Part shown: piece by piece, positions 34,410 through 44,445 of the stretch
Layout of the letters: every line of letters begins with the position of its first letter
How positions within the stretch are numbered: the stretch's first letter is position 1
Origin: Bdellovibrionales bacterium
GTDB lineage: Bacteria; Bdellovibrionota; Bdellovibrionia; Bdellovibrionales; UBA1609
Assembly (NCBI GenBank): GCA_016716765.1
Contig: JADJVA010000004.1
Location: forward strand, 124,001-188,000
Length of the DNA stretch: 64,000 nt
Reading direction: 5' to 3'
Position numbers and translations under genes: made by a program
Notes under the pieces: model-generated
Database searches by the model: none
Seen by the model: only the letters and a program-made list of their open reading frames with translations
What the model was told of the DNA's origin: nothing

Positions 34410-34602
34410 AAGTTTATCCCCCTTGTATTATTGAATCCCCGTTTCCATCGGAGTCGAAATGACACTTTTGATGGATACGAACTAGAATATTACAAAGGTC
34501 ATGCCAGAAAATCTTGGCAAAAAGGCTCCAAAATAAAAAAATCCGAGATATCTAAATGACATCTCAGAGTTTTATAGCGCCTTATCGTAGTTGCTTTGTC
34601 GG

Positions 34603-35034
34603 TTACTGAACTTGGTAGTGACCTGCTGTTGTGCAAGAATATTCCGTCTGGGGGCCATTTGTTGAAATATGCATTGTGGAGATATCAATGAGAGACTTTT
34701 TTGTTTCCGGGTCGAAATAAAGGTGGGCGTAGCCGGATTTGCCGAGGTCAGCCGAAAGAATAAAAGCTTGATTAGTTAGGTCCCCGATATAAACCACTCG
34801 ACCGTCACCAGGGATAAATTCAACATTGGGTTCAGCCCTGGGGTTGAGTGGCTTTTCTGTGACGGTCCAATAGGAGCTACTAGGAATATGAGGTGCTCCC
34901 GCAACCTGTTTAACAATATACGTCGGTGCGCCCAGGACATCAGCTCTTGAGCAGGTGAGTAGTTCCACTTCGACATCAGCGAATGCAGCAGAACTGAGAA
35001 CGAGACTAGCTAAAATAAAAAAAACCTTTTTCAT
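34603..35034 (-). CDS. Small secreted protein of unknown function
   Basis: A 143-residue protein with a clean signal peptide (MKKVFFILASLVLSSAAFA). The mature domain is beta-rich with two cysteines (LLTCSRADVLG near the start, EYSCTTAGHYQVQ at the end) that probably pair. It includes IPGDGRVVYIGDLTNQAFI. No family is recognised. It is a single gene flanked by about 190 and 280 bp of non-coding DNA. Confidence 0.68.
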   Translation of the reverse strand: MKKVFFILASLVLSSAAFADVEVELLTCSRADVLGAPTYIVKQVAGAPHIPSSSYWTVTEKPLNPRAEPNVEFIPGDGRVVYIGDLTNQAFILSADLGKSGYAHLYFDPETKKSLIDISTMHISTNGPQTEYSCTTAGHYQVQ

Positions 35035-35318
35035 TATTCCTCCCCTAGCGAGCCTTAGGTCGCTTTTGACTTTAGGCTTCTGGTTGTTAGTTCAATTTTG
35101 ATAAATCCACTTATTAGCCTAGGCAGAACATAGGAGGAAATCTCAAATATGGGCAAGACTAACTGTAATATGTAATTAATTTATGAGGGGAGACAAATGG
35201 TGTATCAACTTTCTGGTAAATAAGGGGGCATACGCTCGACTCGCTCGGAGCTCACCCTTCGTACCCTTTGATAAATTGGATGGCCTATTTGGCTTGATTC
35301 CAATTGACACCAAGTTCT

Positions 35319-36086
35319 TCAGGGGAGCGGGGTCCAATTGTGAAATCCCTTGGACTTCAGCACAGGTGCCCATGCTTCGGCAGCTTCGTTGTCTCGAAAA
35401 ATCACAATTGAGTTTTTTGTGAACCAGGTGCCAAGGCCCCTTTCCTGCAAAAAGGCTTGCCAGGCTTTTTTAATCATCAGGGCATGATTTAGCTTGGCCC
35501 CTGGGCTGTCTTGAAACTCCTCCCAAGCACGGACATACTCTTCGACGGTGGAGGGGTTAAAAAAATCAGGATTCTGAATGAGAGCAGAAAAACTCTGATT
35601 GGTGCGTAAATCGAACGTGATCATGACCTTAAGATCCTCTGAGAGTACGCTCGCGGTCTTCCTCGCTTCTCTGTATATTTCTGCCGAAATAGTAGAAGGC
35701 TCTCTAGGGATAGGTGCGATATCAAGATCGCTGATAGTGGAAGGCTATGAACCGAAGTCAAAATGAACTCGGCTTCCATAGATGACAAAGACATCAAATG
35801 CCTGCAAATGTGGACTGCTTTTGAGTCCTTTCAAAAGCATCTTCATTTGGTCTTCATTTAGACCCATCGGGGGTCTAAATTTTTGCTGTCTGAAGAGGGC
35901 CGGAGGTGAGAACTCTTCTGAGTCGTAAGGAGAACCAATAGAGGTCTGACGGGAAATTCCATTGGGGTTTTGGAGCGCGGATGTGCAGGCAGCATTGGCG
36001 ATTGAACTTTGAGCTCCAGTAAGAGAAGCAAACAAGAGGACGAGGCGACCAAAAGCTATCTTTATATCGATTTCCGCAATTACCAT
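35319..36086 (-). pseudogene. Secreted nucleotidyltransferase-fold protein with an in-frame TAG
   Basis: The frame opens at 36086 with an export-like segment, then DEDQ-like helical text and FDVFVIYGSRVHFDFGS, and stops at TAG (35745-35747). The same frame continues at once with PSTISDLDIAPIPREPSTI, then VMITFDLRTNQSFSALIQNP, to 35319. GSR followed by SDLDI is the nucleotidyltransferase active-site signature, and the stop falls inside it. Restoring one codon gives a protein of about 255 residues. Exported nucleotidyltransferase domains occur in polymorphic toxins, so a secreted toxin origin is possible. Confidence 0.6.
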
Positions 36087-36504
36087 AAGTGTGCCACCAA
36101 TTCATGTTTTTCGACCCGAATTCGCAGTGGGAATGAGAGTCCTTGGGGTTCGGCTATGAGTGATATAATGGGACGGAACTGGTGCTCCTAACAAAAAGAG
36201 ATTAGAAAATATATCGAAAAGGTGTGCTTTGATTATTTATTGAAAAAAGGAAAGATATTTGGATCAGATTTGGCAGAAAATCCAAGATTTTAGAAAATTA
36301 AAAAAAAGCCTAATTTTAGAAAAGACCCAGATTCAAGAAAGACCCAATGCCATGGCCTTGGCGATAATGGGCACGCCTTTGGCAAAAAATATAGGAGCGA
36401 CTTTCATAGGCGCCAATCCCTTTGCAGTAGAGGTCCGTCAGGTATCGGAATGGCTCTTGCTCTAGATTGTGTCGGATTGTTGAAAAATATAGAAGGAGCT
36501 TTAA
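36087..36504. other. Intergenic region, no supported gene
   Basis: 418 bp of AT-rich DNA. A 68-codon frame at 36259-36465 starts at TTG without a ribosome site and has no recognisable content, so I leave it out. The ribosome site AGAAGGAG for the next gene lies at about 36490-36497. Confidence 0.45.
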
Positions 36505-37026
36505 ATGCACTCAATGACAAAAAAAACAAAGATAGTTGAGGCGGTCTGTACTTTTATTCTAGCTGTATGGACATTGTCGGCGTTCGCCGATTATGAGAGT
36601 CGCTACCAGTATTCTAAAGAAAAGGGGGACATAGGATTTGGGGCTACTTTGGGTCCAAGCCTTGGCATCTCGGCTTCCTATGCTTGGTCTTCGACTAACA
36701 CAATAGAAGCAGCCGTAGCTATGGAAATGAAGGGCGTACAAAATATTCGCACATGGGCTGATTACCTATGGGTCCACCCCAGCTCTCTTGAAGTTATGAG
36801 CGTTGATTTTGGTTGGTTTTGGGGCGGCGGAGTCGGTTTTAGGACAGAAAACGATCCCGACCTGGAGGAGGAATACCTGGCCGGTCCTCGATTGGTTGGG
36901 GGGTTGACAAAGTCATTTGATTTTCTTGCCCTGGAATTGGTGGGGCAGCTTTCCTACACCCAATACCTCACACAGATCACTAAGGGCGAGCCTGATATTT
37001 CGATTGGATTGCGTTATTATTTCTGA
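36505..37026 (+). CDS. Outer-membrane beta-barrel-like protein
   Basis: A 173-residue protein with a signal peptide (VEAVCTFILAVWTLSAFA). Alternating beta-strand text with Gly and aromatics follows (DIGFGATLGPSLGISASYAW, GWFWGGGVGFRTEN, RLVGGLTKSFDFLALELVGQ). It ends in Phe (ISIGLRYYF), the classic outer-membrane insertion signal. The length suits a small eight-strand barrel. The ATG at 36505 has AGAAGGAGC upstream. It is probably an OmpA/OmpW-like porin-family protein with no clear ligand. Confidence 0.7.
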   Translation: MHSMTKKTKIVEAVCTFILAVWTLSAFADYESRYQYSKEKGDIGFGATLGPSLGISASYAWSSTNTIEAAVAMEMKGVQNIRTWADYLWVHPSSLEVMSVDFGWFWGGGVGFRTENDPDLEEEYLAGPRLVGGLTKSFDFLALELVGQLSYTQYLTQITKGEPDISIGLRYYF

Positions 37027-37080
37027 TTGGGTACGTCCCTTTTGATTGTATCTTGTACTGATACAGCAAGGCTAAAACAG

Positions 37081-37258
37081 ATGGCCAATATGATCGCAAA
37101 GAGCAAAGAGCGGATTCATTAAGAGGTTGCTCATTGAGTGTTTGGAAGCTGGAGCAACTTCAGATTCTTATTATGATCAAAGAGCTCGTTATCTTGTCAG
37201 TGCGTTTGAAGGTCCTTTGCACTGGATTGAGTCTCAATTTTCAAAGGATGCTTGTTAG
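37081..37258 (+). pseudogene. Possible small gene broken by a frameshift
   Basis: MANMIAKSKERI begins at an ATG with AAGG upstream and stops at a nearby TAA. A different frame continues as IKRLLIECLEAGATSDSYY and DQRARYLVSAFEGPLHWIE to a TAG at 37256-37258. Joined, they would make a helical protein of about 60 residues. The shift needs one base removed or two added. This is weak evidence, and it may be unexpressed. Confidence 0.25.
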
Positions 37259-37343
37259 CTTGTCATTGTTAGGCTGCCGTTGGCCCAGAAAGTGCAGTCT
37301 GTCGCCCAATAGAATGCTTTGCGTGAATTTTGAGGGAAGAACA

Positions 37344-38513
37344 ATGTGCTTGTTTGGGTCATATTTTTGGAATGTATTTTTGTGGCCTTCTGTTTTTTTT
37401 ACAGCCACTCAGATCTGCTTTGCGAGCTCTCCTTCGAAGCCTTCTTCAAATACATTAGGCAAGCCGACTACTGAGAGATTGATCAGCAGATTTGAAGTCA
37501 AGGCCTTTACATTTCAAACCTTGTCGGCTCGCGAAGGGAGCATACTTTACAGTCATGATCCAGCCCGCATGCGCTGGGAGCTGGCGATCAGGCGAGTTGA
37601 GAAGGATAAAAATGGTGAAATGGAGATCGCGAGCAGTTTGAGACAAGTTGGGCGAAGAGCTTTTCCAATCGTTCTAAAGTCCTTGGCAGGATGGGGAAGT
37701 GAGGGACATCACTTTAGAGAGGTCTTGGACCGAGCCCTTCGTGATTATAACAGGAATAAGAGAGGGCGTCGAAAACAAAGCCTTCAGATTTCTCAGGAAA
37801 GTGTGGCGGTGGCCAGCTATTATTTAGGAGGAAAGAATCGGATCACAAAGGAGTTTTATCTGTTCGTGGATTACGATTCATCTGGAATCAATCTCTGGGT
37901 GGTGAGTCGATCAGGAATGGGTAATGAGAAATTTGAAGGCGGGACGCTTGAGTCATCAAGAACTTCAAGGCAGTTTGATAAAATTCAGACATCACCGGAA
38001 GAGGGCCAAGCCGAGAAACGACAGGCAGCCGGTTTTGCGGATAGTGTTTTAGCCCGTCTTGTTGGAAAATACCTTGTTAACTCTGGAAGAGATCAGATTC
38101 GTTTGGTCTTACATCTACAAGATATCACCAGCGATCGAAATGGCGGGATAGAGTTGAAAGCAGGGATAGGACTCGCCGGTGGAGGTATTCAAAATATCGA
38201 TTTTGGGCCGCTGACCTCGGCAGGAGAGTTTTACGATACTTATAAAACCTACTATAATGAAGAGCGTTTGAAAAAGAGACAAAGGAATCTGGGTTTTGTT
38301 GAGCATGAGAGCATGGTGTATGTCGGAAAATTGGATTTTGGAGGAAGAAATCAGCTCACAAAAAGATTCTATCTTATAGTTGAATGGCCCACTGCCGAAA
38401 TCAAGACATGGATCGTCAGCAAAAAGGATTCAGGTGTTGAGAAAATTGAAAAGGTGTATTTGAGAAAACTCCTGGACGGGTGCCAGGAGTTTCTTTCGAA
38501 TGAAAATGAATAA
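37344..38513 (+). CDS. Secreted protein with an internal duplication
   Basis: A 389-residue protein. The ATG at 37344 is preferred because GAGGGAAGAACA precedes it and it gives a signal peptide (FWNVFLWPSVFFTATQICFA); the open frame extends 70 codons upstream in poor sequence. Two segments are similar: YYLGGKNRITKEFYLFVDYD with INLWVVSRSG, and VGKLDFGGRNQLTKRFYLIV with IKTWIVSKKDSG. A duplicated domain of about 170 residues is implied. No family is recognised. Confidence 0.65.
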   Translation: MCLFGSYFWNVFLWPSVFFTATQICFASSPSKPSSNTLGKPTTERLISRFEVKAFTFQTLSAREGSILYSHDPARMRWELAIRRVEKDKNGEMEIASSLRQVGRRAFPIVLKSLAGWGSEGHHFREVLDRALRDYNRNKRGRRKQSLQISQESVAVASYYLGGKNRITKEFYLFVDYDSSGINLWVVSRSGMGNEKFEGGTLESSRTSRQFDKIQTSPEEGQAEKRQAAGFADSVLARLVGKYLVNSGRDQIRLVLHLQDITSDRNGGIELKAGIGLAGGGIQNIDFGPLTSAGEFYDTYKTYYNEERLKKRQRNLGFVEHESMVYVGKLDFGGRNQLTKRFYLIVEWPTAEIKTWIVSKKDSGVEKIEKVYLRKLLDGCQEFLSNENE

Positions 38514-39809
38514 ATAGACAGATAATGCTATCCAAATTAAGGAATCCTTACCGTAATAGCAGCTTCCCCAGAAACATCGGGATTTCTAAAACGAATTACA
38601 TAAGTGGCTCCTGAAGGATAATTACTCAGAGGTTGATCCAGGTAGTAGTGATTGCCGTCGGTGCTCCATTTTTCAGGTAAGAATCTAGTCCAATCGAACG
38701 TGCCATCAACTTTTGTCTCTCCCCGTGGACCGGCATTGAGAACGGTGATTTTGAAACGACCGCCCGAAGTGCTGAATGAGGCGCTAACGGGCTTTAGCTT
38801 TGTGCCCAAAGTGAAGGTTTTTGAACCGAGTTCAGGATTGGTTTGCCCTTGAAGATCGATTCCGAAGGCTTTGATCGTGTGTGCCTGACCATTTCGATAG
38901 CTATTAGGGATTCTAAATTCAAAGCCATGGTTGCCTGGAATTTTTACGATGTCGTTGACGTCGGTGCGCACTTTGTTGGCGATATTGTCTCCAGCAAGTG
39001 CACCATCGATGTAGTATTGTATGGCGATGCTGACATTGGCATCGTTGGGATCATAGGCCCATCCAGCCAAGATTCCATCTCCAATAAAACCATCAACGAT
39101 TCCACGAGGCGCTTCGTTATTGCTTCCAGAGGTAACGCAGGCAGCTCTGGCAGTATCGGGTTGAAATCCACTGTTGCATGATTTCACTCGGCAGACCCCA
39201 CCCGTCCACTGTTGATTTGTTGTATTGCAAGTTTGACCTTCCATTTGTCCTACGCCGTTGGCTATATTGCAACTGCCACCTTTCGTCGCAGGATCGCATT
39301 CGTTTCCACCGCTGCTCAACTCAGACCGATAGAGTTCTTGAACTCCAGAGGCATCGAGTCCGCTCATTGGGACGATCTGTTTAATCTTTTCGCCCTTGCG
39401 ACTTCGGATGGTATCTTTTCCGTTCTTGGAGAAAAATTTTACCCCATAGTGCATAATCGAATTGAAATCGTAGGCGCCAAGAATAACACCGGGTAGAATG
39501 TCGAACTGATCTTTATATTCTTCTACAATGTTTTCGTATAAAATTTCGACGAAAGTGTCACGGTCTGTTCGTGATTGTTCATGCCAAAAACCCAAAGCAT
39601 GAAGTATTTCGTGAACATCAGCGGCCAAACCGCACCCACCGGATTGCACAAACACGGGTTGAGCACCGCCCTGTCGACCCACGTAAGAGCCGCAAGTATT
39701 GGCCTGATCGGACTTTACAAACTCTAGGTAGTCAGCCTCATTTTAGAGTTCCCCAAAAATAGTGGACAGTTTTCTTCGAGCGGTTTAAACAAACCGATGG
39801 GAGATAACA

Positions 39810-40105
39810 ATGAGTTCAAAGAGAAGGGTTTTTTCAGAAGAGTATAAGGCCGAAGCCATTGATTTAGCAGAGAAAATGGGAACAACAAAGGCCTCACAAG
39901 ATCTAGGTATAAATCCGGCAAATATTCGTCGATGGAAAATCGAAGCGCAATCAGAGCGCCCTGCGAGCGGCGCGAAACCTATGAAGAACTGGAGCTTGAG
40001 GTTCGAGAACTCAGAAAGGAAAATGAGTATTTGAACAAAGTCAGCGATGTTCTAAAAAAAAGCCTAGGGATCATATCAAAGGATCAAATGAGAAATTCCA
40101 AATGA
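39810..40105 (+). CDS. IS3-family transposase OrfA (frame broken by one base)
   Basis: OrfA binds the IS ends through a helix-turn-helix (FSEEYKAEAIDLAEKMGTTK, LGINPANIRRWKIEAQ). After the run CCC at 39959-39961 the frame must move by -1 to read ERRETYEELELEVRELRKEN, the leucine-zipper segment, and end at the TGA at 40103-40105, overlapping orfB as ATGA. One extra C would repair it. The natural programmed -1 shift site is the later A8 run (40055-40062). Confidence 0.8.
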
Positions 40106-40957
40106 TTTTGGACCTTTCAAATGAAGTTCCTATCAACCGCCTGTGCAGACATTTTGGGGTGAGTACCAGTGGGTATTACCAATGGAAAGCGAATAGTCAG
40201 TTCAAATTCTTGACGAAAAAAAGGGAAATCTGCAAGGAAATTGAGGAGATTTTCAAAGCTAGCAAAAGTACCTATGGCTCACCAAGGATCTTTCATGAGC
40301 TGAGGAGCAAGGGATTTTCTGTAAGTGAAAATACTGTTGCGAAGTATATGAGGGAGATGGGATTGGATGCCCGATTAAAGAAAAAATATCGAGTGAGAAC
40401 GACTAATTCGAACCACGAGGGCCCAATTGCTCCACGAGTTTTCAGGATCGAGGATGATCTGCCCAAAGACTCTAATCAGGTCTTTGCCGGAGATATCACT
40501 TATCTGAGATTTGGATCTGGCTTTTTCTATCTGGCCATAGTTCTCGATGTTTGTACCCGAAAAGTTGTGGGCTGGTCGGTCACTGACAGTTTAGAAACCA
40601 CCGGGGTCTTGAATGCTCTGCAGATGGCATTGGCTAATTGCGGAAATAGAGCGAAGATCGTCTTTCACTCGGACCGCGGGATTCAGTACGCGAGCAAATT
40701 ATTTTTGGCTTTGCTAAAGAAGAAGGATGTGATTCCGAGCATGAGTCGCAAGGGAAACTGCTACGACAATTCGATTGTTGAGAGTTGGTTCAAGTCATTC
40801 AAGTCTGAGTGTCTTTACCGTCATGACTACAAAACCGAAGCAGAGTTGAGAATCTTAGTTTTGAGTATATTGAAACCTGGTACAATAAAAAAGATTGCAT
40901 TCATCGCTTGGCTATCAAAGTCCTTTGGAGTATGAATCAACACTAAATGCCGCCTGA
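40102..40957 (+). CDS. IS3-family transposase OrfB, DDE integrase (two frame breaks near the end)
   Basis: This is the catalytic subunit with a retroviral-integrase core. The DDE residues are in VFAGDITYLRF, IVFHSDRGIQYAS and NSIVESWFKSFKSE. Near the end, one missing T (run 40859-40862) and one missing A (run 40887-40892) would restore the family ending: EYIETWYNKK, then LGYQSPLEYESTLNAA to the TGA at 40955. Without them the frame ends early at 40935. These are probably assembly errors rather than decay, given the same pattern in mutS and glnD. Confidence 0.85.
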
Positions 40958-41677
40958 GAAACTATCCAGTTTTTCTGGGGAATTCCATTTGTTCTTTTTA
41001 CGAACTTGATCCCTGTGTTGTCAGTAATGGCTCGCATGGCAGATTCGACACTGCCAGTGGCGCCAGAAACAGCGGAAGTAATCACATAGGGCACGATCCC
41101 TTTTGTCCAAAGTCGTCCGCCCTGAATCGCAAAAGCAAATGACTGAACCCCGTTGAATTCTTCAAAGTCAAGAACCCCTGTTTTTGCCGACGGGAGAACA
41201 AAGTTAAGAGGCTTAGAGTTGAGTTCGTCAATTTTTCCCAAAACAATATCATCTTCAAAAAGCGCATATCCACTAAGATTTCTAAAAGCCAAATCCTTTT
41301 CGTAGATTTGATCGTCTTGAAAAAATCTTGCTGTGACAAATCCACGAGATCCGTCGGCAGAAAGTCGCAAATCCGTTGGACTAAACTTCCCGCAATGATT
41401 ACCGACCAAAGTCAGAAATAGTGCACTCATCGCGATTAAGATCTTTTTGAAATAAGATTTGTTAATTTTTCCCATTAAAACCCCTCGATTGATTGTTCAA
41501 TGGGTGGAAGTGCAATTTTTCGGGTCGACCGCGTTTGTTTGGAATCAGGTAGTTAGGCTTGAGCGACTGCCTTAAATCCATACACCTGTCAGTTTCTCTC
41601 TGACACCCGTCTCATAATGAAACTTGGGTGAACTGTCATATCAGGGGGGTTGGTGCTGTGTTGAGATCAGCCTCGAT

Positions 41678-42208
41678 CTATTTAAAGCTGGTGTTCTTGT
41701 AGAGAGTCAATGCTGCTTCGATGACTCGATGAGCTTCCGCGCAGTCAAAGAACTCTTCCACCTTGACGATTTTATTTTCCAGTGCCTTGTAATCCTCAAA
41801 AAATCGTCGAATTTCTTTGATTCTGTGCGGAGGTAGGTCATTAATAGAATTAATTTGGGTATATTCAGGATCATCGGCGTGAACTGAGATGATTTTGTCA
41901 TCTGCCTCGCCCTGATCCAGCATTTTCATAACGCCAATTGGCTTTGCTCGCATAATACAAAGAGGGACTGCTGCCTCCTGTCCCAAAACGAGAATGTCCA
42001 GAGGATCATTGTCTTCGCAATAGCTTTGAGGAATAAATCCATAGTTAGCTGGGTAATGGACAGAGCTGAAAAGGATTCGGTCCATTTTGATCAGACCGCT
42101 CATTTTATCGAGCTCGTATTTGACCTTAGAGCCCTTCGGAATTTCTATGATAGCATTTACAAAAAAGGGAGATTGTTCTCCGACTGCTACGTCGTGCCAG
42201 GGATGCAT
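41678..42208 (-). CDS. ppa: Inorganic pyrophosphatase
   Basis: A 176-residue family I soluble pyrophosphatase that hydrolyses PPi to phosphate and drives biosynthesis. The active site is intact: EIPKGSKVKYELDK, HYPANYGFIPQSYCEDNDPL with the metal-binding Asp residues, and the RPIGVMKMLDQGEADDKIIS region (starting AKPIG). The length matches the family. It starts 40 bp after the stop of the ABC-F gene on the same strand and is probably cotranscribed with it. Confidence 0.96.
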   Translation of the reverse strand: MHPWHDVAVGEQSPFFVNAIIEIPKGSKVKYELDKMSGLIKMDRILFSSVHYPANYGFIPQSYCEDNDPLDILVLGQEAAVPLCIMRAKPIGVMKMLDQGEADDKIISVHADDPEYTQINSINDLPPHRIKEIRRFFEDYKALENKIVKVEEFFDCAEAHRVIEAALTLYKNTSFK

Positions 42209-42248
42209 GGGACCACCTTGTTGTTTCTTGTTTTCAGCAGATATTAGT

Positions 42249-44114
42249 TCATTTCAAATTTTCTTTTGCTTGCTCAAGTTGCCCAATAAGAGAAAACCAT
42301 TTTTCCTCCAGACTCGACATTTGTTTACCTAAATCACTTAGCTCTCTCATTTTAGCTTGGGCCTCTGATCCCGACGATGTCTGTAAAGCTTCGGTCAATT
42401 CAATGCAGCGCTTTTCGTCTGAGGATATTTTTCTTTGAAGAAGAGAAATTTCCTTTTCGAAGGCAGAAATTTCTTTTTCAATTTTTTTTCTCAGCTCTTT
42501 AGGCTTGGAGGAGTGACCAAGTGAGTTTTCTGAGCTCGGGTTGGTTGAATGCAGATTGTTTACTGAGGCCATGGCGTGAAGCGTCGTATTGCCCATCGCT
42601 GGTTCTGACTGATGAGAAGGCGTGGATAGAATCCCTTGCCTCTGGCTCCAAACATATTCGTCGTAGGTTCCCGGGTAGAGTAGGGCTTTGCCATCTTTGA
42701 TTTCGATAATCTTTTTCGCGAGACGCTTGATAAAACTTCGATCGTGACTGACGATGACGACGGCTCCCTCATAGGTTTGGAGGGCTTGAGTGAGCGCCTC
42801 AACGGTATGGAAATCCAAATGGTTGGTGGGCTCATCAAGAATAAGCAAAGGTGATCGCTTCAAGAGGATTTGTCCGAGCGCGACTCGTGCCTTCTCGCCA
42901 CCAGATAAAATTTTGACCTTCTTTTCGATGTCTGTTCCCGAAAACAAAAGTGCCCCTGCCAAATCTCTTGCTTGCTGAGGAATGATGTCTGGATGAGCTT
43001 TTCGCATGAGAGCTTCATAAACAGTATCCGTCAGATTGAGCTCCTCTGCGACATGCTGGGCGTAATAGCCTGTCGTGACTCCATGTCCTGACTTTAGCGT
43101 CCCTTGGAGGGGAGCCATAACTCCGGCGAGGACTTTCAATAAGCTTGTCTTACCAGCTCCGTTGACACCGACAATTCCAACGTGATCCGCCCGTTCAAGG
43201 GTGAGTCCAATACCAGATAAAATAGTCCGGTCTCCGTAGCCGATACATAGATCTTCTGCAGAGAGAACAGTCTTGCCCGTTCTAAAGGGAGGGGCTATTG
43301 GAATACTGGCTCCCACCAAAATGGGTTTGAGTTCGATAGAATCCATTTTATCAAGTCGCTTTAAGCGACTCTGAACTTGGCGGGCCTTAGTTGCTTTGGC
43401 TCCGAATCTGGCGGCAAATTGAAGGATCGTTTTACGTTTGGCGTCCTGAGACATGGCTTGCTTAGAAAGCTGTTCTCGCAAAAGGGCTTTTTGTTCAAAA
43501 TAGTCATCGATATGTCCATTGAACTTTGTAAAATCTCCAGCCTCCACCTCAAGAGTGTGATCTGTTGTGCGCCGCAAAAATTCTCTGTCATGTGAGATGA
43601 GTAAAAAAGCCCCACCAAAGCTTTGGAGAAATTCTTCCAAGACAAGCAGAGATTCGAGATCCAAATAGTTTGTTGGTTCATCAAGTAGAAGCAAGTTTGG
43701 CTGTTGCCCGATAAGCCCAATGAGCTTGCATCTCATCCGATATCCACCACTGAGTGCAGCAAGGGGAGTGGAGAGATGGCTATCGGAGAGACCCATCTTT
43801 TGTCCGAGTCTCTTGAGATCCCAGAGAGGCATTTGGCAGATGTTTTCCCAATACTGCGAAACTGTTAACCCAGGCTCTAGGAATTCCTCTTGTGCCAAAT
43901 AGCCAAGGCGCAGGGAATGAGAGCGAATAATTTGGCCGCTGTCTAATTGATCTTGGAGAGTGAGACAGCGAAACAAAGTGGTTTTTCCAGCACCGTTAGG
44001 CCCGATCACGCCGATATGTTCGCCCTCATTGACCGCGAAACTGGCTCTTTCAAAAAGAGTTCGAGAGCCAAAGGCTTTGGATCCATTGTGTACCTGTAAG
44101 AGAACGTCCGCCAT
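42249..44114 (-). CDS. ABC-F family ATPase, YheS/YbiT-like
   Basis: A 621-residue soluble protein with two ABC domains and no membrane segments. It is an ABC-F translation factor and the second in this window. Domain 1 has GPNGAGKTTLF, the degenerate signature LSGGYRMRCKL and LLLLDEPTNYLD. The interdomain linker (KRKTILQFAARFGAKATKAR) is the P-site tRNA-interacting motif region. Domain 2 has GVNGAGKTSLLK, LSGGEKARVALG and LLILDEPTNHLD. A C-terminal coiled coil follows. It is distinct from the Uup-like gene at 6984-8801 in its linker. The exact subfamily is uncertain. Confidence 0.9.
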   Translation of the reverse strand: MADVLLQVHNGSKAFGSRTLFERASFAVNEGEHIGVIGPNGAGKTTLFRCLTLQDQLDSGQIIRSHSLRLGYLAQEEFLEPGLTVSQYWENICQMPLWDLKRLGQKMGLSDSHLSTPLAALSGGYRMRCKLIGLIGQQPNLLLLDEPTNYLDLESLLVLEEFLQSFGGAFLLISHDREFLRRTTDHTLEVEAGDFTKFNGHIDDYFEQKALLREQLSKQAMSQDAKRKTILQFAARFGAKATKARQVQSRLKRLDKMDSIELKPILVGASIPIAPPFRTGKTVLSAEDLCIGYGDRTILSGIGLTLERADHVGIVGVNGAGKTSLLKVLAGVMAPLQGTLKSGHGVTTGYYAQHVAEELNLTDTVYEALMRKAHPDIIPQQARDLAGALLFSGTDIEKKVKILSGGEKARVALGQILLKRSPLLILDEPTNHLDFHTVEALTQALQTYEGAVVIVSHDRSFIKRLAKKIIEIKDGKALLYPGTYDEYVWSQRQGILSTPSHQSEPAMGNTTLHAMASVNNLHSTNPSSENSLGHSSKPKELRKKIEKEISAFEKEISLLQRKISSDEKRCIELTEALQTSSGSEAQAKMRELSDLGKQMSSLEEKWFSLIGQLEQAKENLK

Positions 44115-44445
44115 AGATCGACCACCATACCAAATTTTGTAATAAAATCATGCGAGGAATTGGAGTTAGGCGTTTTTCTTGCTGATCACTCGTTGCTGAT
44201 CGAGACTTTGGCAGTCAAAAGAGGCTTTAGAAAGTGAGTTGTTGTAAAATTATTTAAATGCCGCGTCGATTTTACATGTTATGTAGAGCGATTTTACGCA
44301 TTAAAATCACTAAGAAGAAATAAAAATAGTTCCATTTTGGCCTCCCGGTTGGTACCACTGTAGCCGATCGGTGGTGGCTCTCGTTGGCCATCATCTACAC
44401 AGTACAATAGGATTAGTTCAACCTTACGCAAAGTTGGGGGTTTCC
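44115..44445. other. Divergent intergenic region
   Basis: 331 bp between the ABC-F start and the GH15-like start. There is no supportable gene; the frame of the downstream gene opens at 44371 without a ribosome site. A short dyad ACCAC / GTGGT occurs near 44354-44375. The promoters of both genes should lie here. Confidence 0.45.

Larger units (their letters stand above)
39744..40987 (+). mobile_element. IS3-family insertion sequence (1244 bp)
   Basis: The ends form imperfect inverted repeats: left TAGAGTTCCCCAAAAATAGT and right (reverse complement) TGGAATTCCCCAGAAAAACT. A 3-bp TTT flanks both sides (39741-39743, 40988-40990) as the target duplication. It carries orfA (HTH) and orfB (DDE) with an A8 slippery run between them, as in the IS3 family. 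Excision in silico repairs the astacin frame, so the insertion is recent or at least clean. Confidence 0.92.
38537..41475 (-). pseudogene. Secreted astacin (M12A) metalloprotease gene split by an IS3-family element
   Basis: The N-terminal half (41475 to 40988) has an export signal (KKILIAMSALFLTLVG) and the start of the protease domain (GRLWTKGIVPYVITSA, MRAITDNTGIKFVKRT). The C-terminal half (from 39740) continues NEADYLEFVKSDQANTCGSY, with the zinc site HEILHALGFWHEQSRTDRD and the Met-turn SIMHYGV. Removing the IS and one 3-bp duplication restores a single 563-residue frame. After the protease come a Cys-rich segment and an Ig-like domain (GILAGWAYDPNDANVSI). It is a likely secreted digestive or matrix-cutting enzyme, inactive as it stands. 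Confidence 0.88.

Noticed and set aside
40055..40062. A8 run in the IS3 element as another assembly error
   Set aside because: A -1 shift at this run between orfA and orfB is the normal programmed frameshift of the IS3 family and needs no correction.
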